Of a stretch of 8,170 nt of DNA, positions 5,128-8,170 are shown one piece after another. Below the pieces are notes generated by a model that worked only from the letters and a program-made list of their open reading frames with translations, was not told the DNA's origin and did no database searches. Positions within the stretch are counted from its first letter, which is position 1, and each line of letters begins with the position of its first letter. Made by a program: the position numbers and the translations under genes. Source of the stretch: Micavibrio aeruginosavorus (GTDB lineage: Bacteria > Pseudomonadota > Alphaproteobacteria > Micavibrionales > Micavibrionaceae); assembly GCA_003241475.1 (NCBI GenBank), contig QFQB01000089.1, positions 1-8,170 on the forward strand. Reading direction: 5' to 3'.

Positions 5128-7686
5128 ATGAGCGAAAGCAAAGAAGACAAAGAAAAGAAACCCCTGACCCTCGGCGCGAAACCGGGCGGAACGCTGAGCC
5201 TGAAAGGCAATGCGGCGGCACAGGCGCGTCAAAATATGACGGGCGGATCGGGACGCGGCACGGTCGTGGAGGTACGCAGACGCCGTACAGGCAAACCTGA
5301 AGACGCCGCACCTGCGCCAACGAGTGTGCCCGTCGATGAGGCTTTGTCGAATGAATTGCATAGCCTTACATCCGAGGAACGCGATGCGCGGGCGAAAGCC
5401 TTGCGCGAAGCGCTCTCGCAACCTCGCAAAGAACGTCCGTCGAACAACGAAGGAATCGGCATGGCCGTCAACAAGACGCCAACGCCCGACAAAAGCGCAC
5501 CTCCGGATATCGAAGATCTGCGTCGCCGCGAATTGGAAGAGCTGGAACGTATCGAAGCCGAGGAAAAAGCCCGTCAGGCAGAAAACGACCGTCTGCGTCA
5601 GGATCAAGTGCGTTCCTTTACCGCGCCCTCTGGTCCGTCGACCCCCTTCTCTCCACGTCCAGGCGCACCTTCCGCGCCGCGTGAAGATGGCGAATCCGAG
5701 AGTATGCGCGACCGTATGCGTCGAGGCGCCCCGCGCAATCCGAAATCTTCCGATGATGATCGTCGTCGCGGTGGAAAACTGACAGTTTCCAAAGTTTTGG
5801 GCGATGATGGTGACCGCGATGGAGGACGTTCTCTCGCTGCTGTTAAGCGTGCTCGTGAAAAAGCCCGCAAAATGGCGATGGGTCCCAAAGACCCTGCACA
5901 AAAAGTTTTCCGTGAGGTAATTATTCCCGAAGTCATTACGGTGCAAGAACTTGCCAACCGTATGACCGAACGCTCCGCAGACGTTATCAAGGCACTCATG
6001 AAAATGGGTGTTATGGCAACCATCAACCAGTCTATCGATGCCGATACAGCCGAATTGATTGTCGGTGATTTCGGCCATACCTTCAAACGCGTAACGGAAT
6101 CCGACGTTGAAACCAATCTTGGCGGCGAAGAAGATAAAGTAGAACAACTGGTGGCTCGTCCGCCTGTCGTTACCATTATGGGTCACGTAGACCATGGTAA
6201 GACCTCATTGCTCGACGCTTTACGTTCGACCGATGTTGTCTCCGGTGAAGCTGGCGGCATTACGCAACACATCGGCGCCTACCAGGTTCAACTTGCATCA
6301 GGTGCAAAAATCACCTTCCTCGACACCCCTGGCCACGCAGCCTTTACAGAAATGCGCGCACGCGGTGCGAATGTGACGGATATCGTCGTTCTGGTGGTTG
6401 CCGCCAACGATTCTATCATGCCACAGACAATAGAGGCGATAAACCACGCCAAGGCAGCCAAAGTGCCAATGATTGTCGCTGTCAACAAAATCGACCTTCC
6501 TGATGCCAACGTCCATAAAGTCATCAACGATCTTCTTGCACATGAAGTCGTAGTTGAGTCACTCGGTGGCGACACAATGATGGTTGAAATTTCCGCGAAG
6601 AAAAGAATGAACCTCGACAAACTCGAGGAAGCCATTTTGCTTCAAGCAGAAATTCTCGAACTCAAAGTCAACCCGAACCGCCCGGCAGAAGGTGCCGTTG
6701 TCGAAGCTAAAATGGAGGTGGGCCGTGGCTCTGTTGCTACCGTTCTGATCCAACGCGGCACGTTGAAGACCGGCGATATCTTTGTCGTCGGTGCCGAATG
6801 GGGCCGCGTCCGCGCACTTTACGACGATCATGGAAAACTCCTGAGTGAAGCCATTCCGGGGCAGCCAGTCGAAGTACTGGGTTTGACAGGCACGCCGGAT
6901 GCTGGCGATATTCTGAACGTCGTCGAAAACGAAGCAAAAGCCCGTGAAGTTTCCGAATATCGCGCACGCAAACGCCGCGAGCGCGCTTCCGCCGCCATGT
7001 CAACCAATCGTCAGGGCAAGAGCTTCGAAGATATTCTGGCCGCAGCCAAAGTGGCCGGAGAGAAGAAAATTCTTCCCGTTCTTATCAAGGGCGACGTTCA
7101 TGGTTCCGTCGAAGCTATTATCGGTTCGTTGAACAAGATGACGGCGGAAAATGATGAGATCGGCATTCAGGTTCTGCATTCCGGCGTCGGCGGCATTACC
7201 GAATCCGACATCACACTGGCCAAAGCATCCAATGCCATGGTTATCGGCTTCAACGTGCGTGCGAATGCACAGGCAAGAACGCAAGCTGAACGCGAGGGTG
7301 TCCAGATCCGCTACTACAACATCATCTATAACGTTATCGATGATGCCAAAGCGATCCTGTCGGGCATGCTCTCGCCCACGCTCCGCGAGGAATATCTAGG
7401 TCAAGCGCAAATCCGTCAGGTGTTCAACATTACCAAGGCCGGAAAAATCGCCGGTTGTATGGTCACGATTGGTCAGGTCAAGCGCGGCGCAAAAGTCCGC
7501 CTGCTCCGCGACGATGTTGTCATCCACGAAGGCACGCTTAAAACCCTCAAACGCTTCAAGGACGAAGTCAAGGAAGTCAAAGAGGGCATGGAATGCGGTA
7601 TGGCATTCGAAAACTATGAAGATATTCGTGAGAACGATATCATCGAATGTTTCGAAGTCATCTCCGAAGCCAGAACGCTGGCGTAA
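5128..7686 (+). CDS. infB: Translation initiation factor IF-2
   Basis: IF2 is the GTPase that brings initiator tRNA to the 30S subunit and promotes 50S joining. The 852-residue product begins with a basic segment containing TLSLK (22-26), as in alphaproteobacterial IF2. A long charged, low-complexity linker with a coiled-coil-like stretch (about 125-160) follows, then the IF2_N domain (about 262-320). The G domain has GHVDHGKT (352-359), GITQHIGAY (377-385), DTPGH (399-403), NKID (453-456) and SAK (489-491). The remaining domains, ending in the initiator-tRNA-binding C-domain, run to the end. The start at 5128 gives the expected N-terminus; its ribosome-binding site is weak (GAAGTGA at 5115-5121). 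It ends three bases before the next small frame. Confidence 0.98.
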   Translation: MSESKEDKEKKPLTLGAKPGGTLSLKGNAAAQARQNMTGGSGRGTVVEVRRRRTGKPEDAAPAPTSVPVDEALSNELHSLTSEERDARAKALREALSQPRKERPSNNEGIGMAVNKTPTPDKSAPPDIEDLRRRELEELERIEAEEKARQAENDRLRQDQVRSFTAPSGPSTPFSPRPGAPSAPREDGESESMRDRMRRGAPRNPKSSDDDRRRGGKLTVSKVLGDDGDRDGGRSLAAVKRAREKARKMAMGPKDPAQKVFREVIIPEVITVQELANRMTERSADVIKALMKMGVMATINQSIDADTAELIVGDFGHTFKRVTESDVETNLGGEEDKVEQLVARPPVVTIMGHVDHGKTSLLDALRSTDVVSGEAGGITQHIGAYQVQLASGAKITFLDTPGHAAFTEMRARGANVTDIVVLVVAANDSIMPQTIEAINHAKAAKVPMIVAVNKIDLPDANVHKVINDLLAHEVVVESLGGDTMMVEISAKKRMNLDKLEEAILLQAEILELKVNPNRPAEGAVVEAKMEVGRGSVATVLIQRGTLKTGDIFVVGAEWGRVRALYDDHGKLLSEAIPGQPVEVLGLTGTPDAGDILNVVENEAKAREVSEYRARKRRERASAAMSTNRQGKSFEDILAAAKVAGEKKILPVLIKGDVHGSVEAIIGSLNKMTAENDEIGIQVLHSGVGGITESDITLAKASNAMVIGFNVRANAQARTQAEREGVQIRYYNIIYNVIDDAKAILSGMLSPTLREEYLGQAQIRQVFNITKAGKIAGCMVTIGQVKRGAKVRLLRDDVVIHEGTLKTLKRFKDEVKEVKEGMECGMAFENYEDIRENDIIECFEVISEARTLA
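5450..5463 (+). promoter_or_regulatory. Possible internal translation start in infB (short IF2 form)
   Basis: AAGGA at 5450-5454 stands six bases before an in-frame ATG at 5461 (codon 112). This is better placed than the site before the annotated infB start. Enterobacterial infB makes shorter IF2 forms from internal starts; the same could happen here, removing the first 111 residues but keeping IF2_N and all catalytic domains. It may also be a chance match. Confidence 0.25.
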
Positions 7687-7689
7687 ACC

Positions 7690-7845
7690 ATGTCGGGGGG
7701 ATCCAAACCAAAACCGGATGCGGGAAAGGCCTTTGTTATGGCTTCCCGCAATCTCGGCCAGAAAACGGTTTCTGAAATTGACAGATATTTCAGAGATCAT
7801 CCACTGTTTTACGAATTAAATAAACCATCGCAGACAAAGCATTAA
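7690..7845 (+). CDS. Unrecognised small protein after infB (51 residues)
   Basis: A 51-residue frame starts three bases after the infB stop and is not similar to anything I recognise. It begins with a basic, glycine-containing segment (MSGGSKPKPDAGK) and continues into a likely helix (VSEIDRYFRDHPLF). There is no hydrophobic segment. The first ATG has no Shine-Dalgarno sequence and would depend on coupling to infB termination. An internal ATG at 7738 has AAGG at 7726-7729, eight bases upstream, and would give a 35-residue product (MASRNLGQKTVSEI and on). Composition is like the neighbours. It lies where rbfA would normally follow. It may be a genuine small gene or a chance frame; the tight spacing is its best support. 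Confidence 0.5.
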   Translation: MSGGSKPKPDAGKAFVMASRNLGQKTVSEIDRYFRDHPLFYELNKPSQTKH

Positions 7846-7862
7846 TAAAGCAGGCTATAGCT

Positions 7863-8060
7863 ATGCATAATAAAAAAGTAACAAAAAATGATCTTGGCAC
7901 AGCGTGGTGCCTTAATGCTCTGGAGCAGGAACAGGCTTTTTCCGATTCCCTTGATTCAGATTCTGAATACTTTCCTCCTTCGTCTTATCAACACATTCGA
8001 TCCGACATTGAAGACGAACAGGATTTTTTTGATCGCATTTGCCCCGAGCCGAAATATTAA
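7863..8060 (+). CDS. Unrecognised small acidic protein (65 residues)
   Basis: This 65-residue frame begins 17 bases after the previous one, with AGCAGG at 7849-7854 (one mismatch to AGGAGG), eight bases before the ATG. The product starts basic (MHNKKVTKNDLG), then becomes strongly acidic and aromatic (SDSLDSDSEYF, DIEDEQDFF), and contains two cysteines (residues 16 and 60). No membrane segment, signal or known motif is visible. The stop lies three bases before the rbfA-like start, as in a tightly packed operon. Acidic, Asp/Glu-rich small proteins include regulators, inhibitors and nucleic-acid mimics, but nothing here assigns such a role. Confidence 0.6.
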   Translation: MHNKKVTKNDLGTAWCLNALEQEQAFSDSLDSDSEYFPPSSYQHIRSDIEDEQDFFDRICPEPKY

Positions 8061-8063
8061 ATT

Positions 8064-8168
8064 ATGAAAGCAACAACCAGCCAGCCATCGCAACGCATGC
8101 TTCGCGTCGGAGAACAGATAAAAATTTTAGGCATAAATAAGGATCATTTGAAAAAAAAACAATGGTGA
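8064..8168 (+). pseudogene. rbfA: rbfA start, interrupted after about 20 codons
   Basis: The frame begins MKATTSQPSQRMLRVGEQIK. The segment SQRMLRVGEQI closely matches the N-terminus of alphaproteobacterial ribosome-binding factor A (pattern SQRQLRVGEEIRHAL), and infB-rbfA is the usual order. After codon 20 the similarity ends: the frame continues ILGINKDHLKKKQW and stops at 8166-8168, against the roughly 120-150 residues expected of RbfA. None of the other frames resumes the RbfA sequence. GC falls from about 53% (8064-8120) to 22% (8121-8170), by hand count. An insertion, a rearrangement or a mis-joined contig end would all fit. No ribosome-binding site is obvious, so translation may be coupled to the preceding gene. 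Confidence 0.6.
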
Positions 8169-8170
8169 AA
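8121..8170. other. AT-rich sequence of foreign appearance after the rbfA break
   Basis: These last 50 bases have 11 G or C and include a run of nine A (8151-8159). They contain AAGGA (8139-8143) and an ATG at 8162 that stays open to the window edge, possibly the start of another gene, although that spacing is long. No terminal inverted repeat or target duplication can be judged because only one side is visible. Confidence 0.4.

Noticed and set aside
3856..6195. A 779-codon open frame on the minus strand across nusA and infB
   Set aside because: It runs antisense through two certain genes and their gap. Its protein is a low-complexity mix rich in Phe, Arg and His, with no domain and no start signal. 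It is a codon-use shadow.
8151..8168. Programmed -1 frameshift on the A9 run to rescue rbfA
   Set aside because: A shift would keep a frame open to the window edge, but RbfA similarity is already lost 30 bases earlier, so it would not restore the protein.

Overview
The window is a chromosomal housekeeping segment from an alphaproteobacterium. The order regulator tail, metK, trmB, rimP, nusA, infB and a start resembling rbfA matches the alphaproteobacterial arrangement I know from memory (xre, metK, trmB, rimP, nusA, ylxR, infB, rbfA). Protein details agree: NusA carries two C-terminal acidic/helix-hairpin-helix repeats, and IF2 has the N-terminal TLSLK-type segment seen in this class. Base composition looks moderate, near 50% GC by eye. 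I cannot name the genus; a lineage such as Micavibrionales or a Rhodospirillales relative is only a guess.

Layout. Positions 1-56 hold the last codons of an upstream gene, probably the XRE-type regulator that often precedes metK. metK (124-1326) ends in a hairpin with a short T run. trmB (1392-2111) follows, then, 20 bases on, an unrecognised two-helix membrane protein (2132-2635). A 64-residue membrane peptide gene lies on the opposite strand (2843-2649), converging on it. That small gene has its own strong-looking promoter, placed back to back with a good forward promoter (2928-2956). The forward promoter appears to drive rimP-nusA-infB through a leader containing an intrinsic-terminator-like hairpin (2984-3013).

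The rimP-nusA-infB block couples 30S maturation (RimP), transcription elongation, termination and antitermination (NusA) and translation initiation (IF2). The ylxR gene that usually sits between nusA and infB is absent: only 45 bases separate them. Downstream of infB, where rbfA would normally follow, there are two small unrecognised reading frames (51 and 65 residues). After them comes an rbfA-like start whose similarity stops after about 20 codons, at a sharp drop in GC content. The frame closes at codon 35. This points to an interrupted rbfA, a rearrangement or an assembly junction close to the window end.

Most of the window is ordinary. The parts worth a second look are the infB-rbfA interval, the broken rbfA start, the divergent small membrane peptide gene, the rimP leader and an unusual residue in TrmB. 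I found no CRISPR array, tRNA, rRNA, identifiable insertion sequence or clear new multi-gene system.
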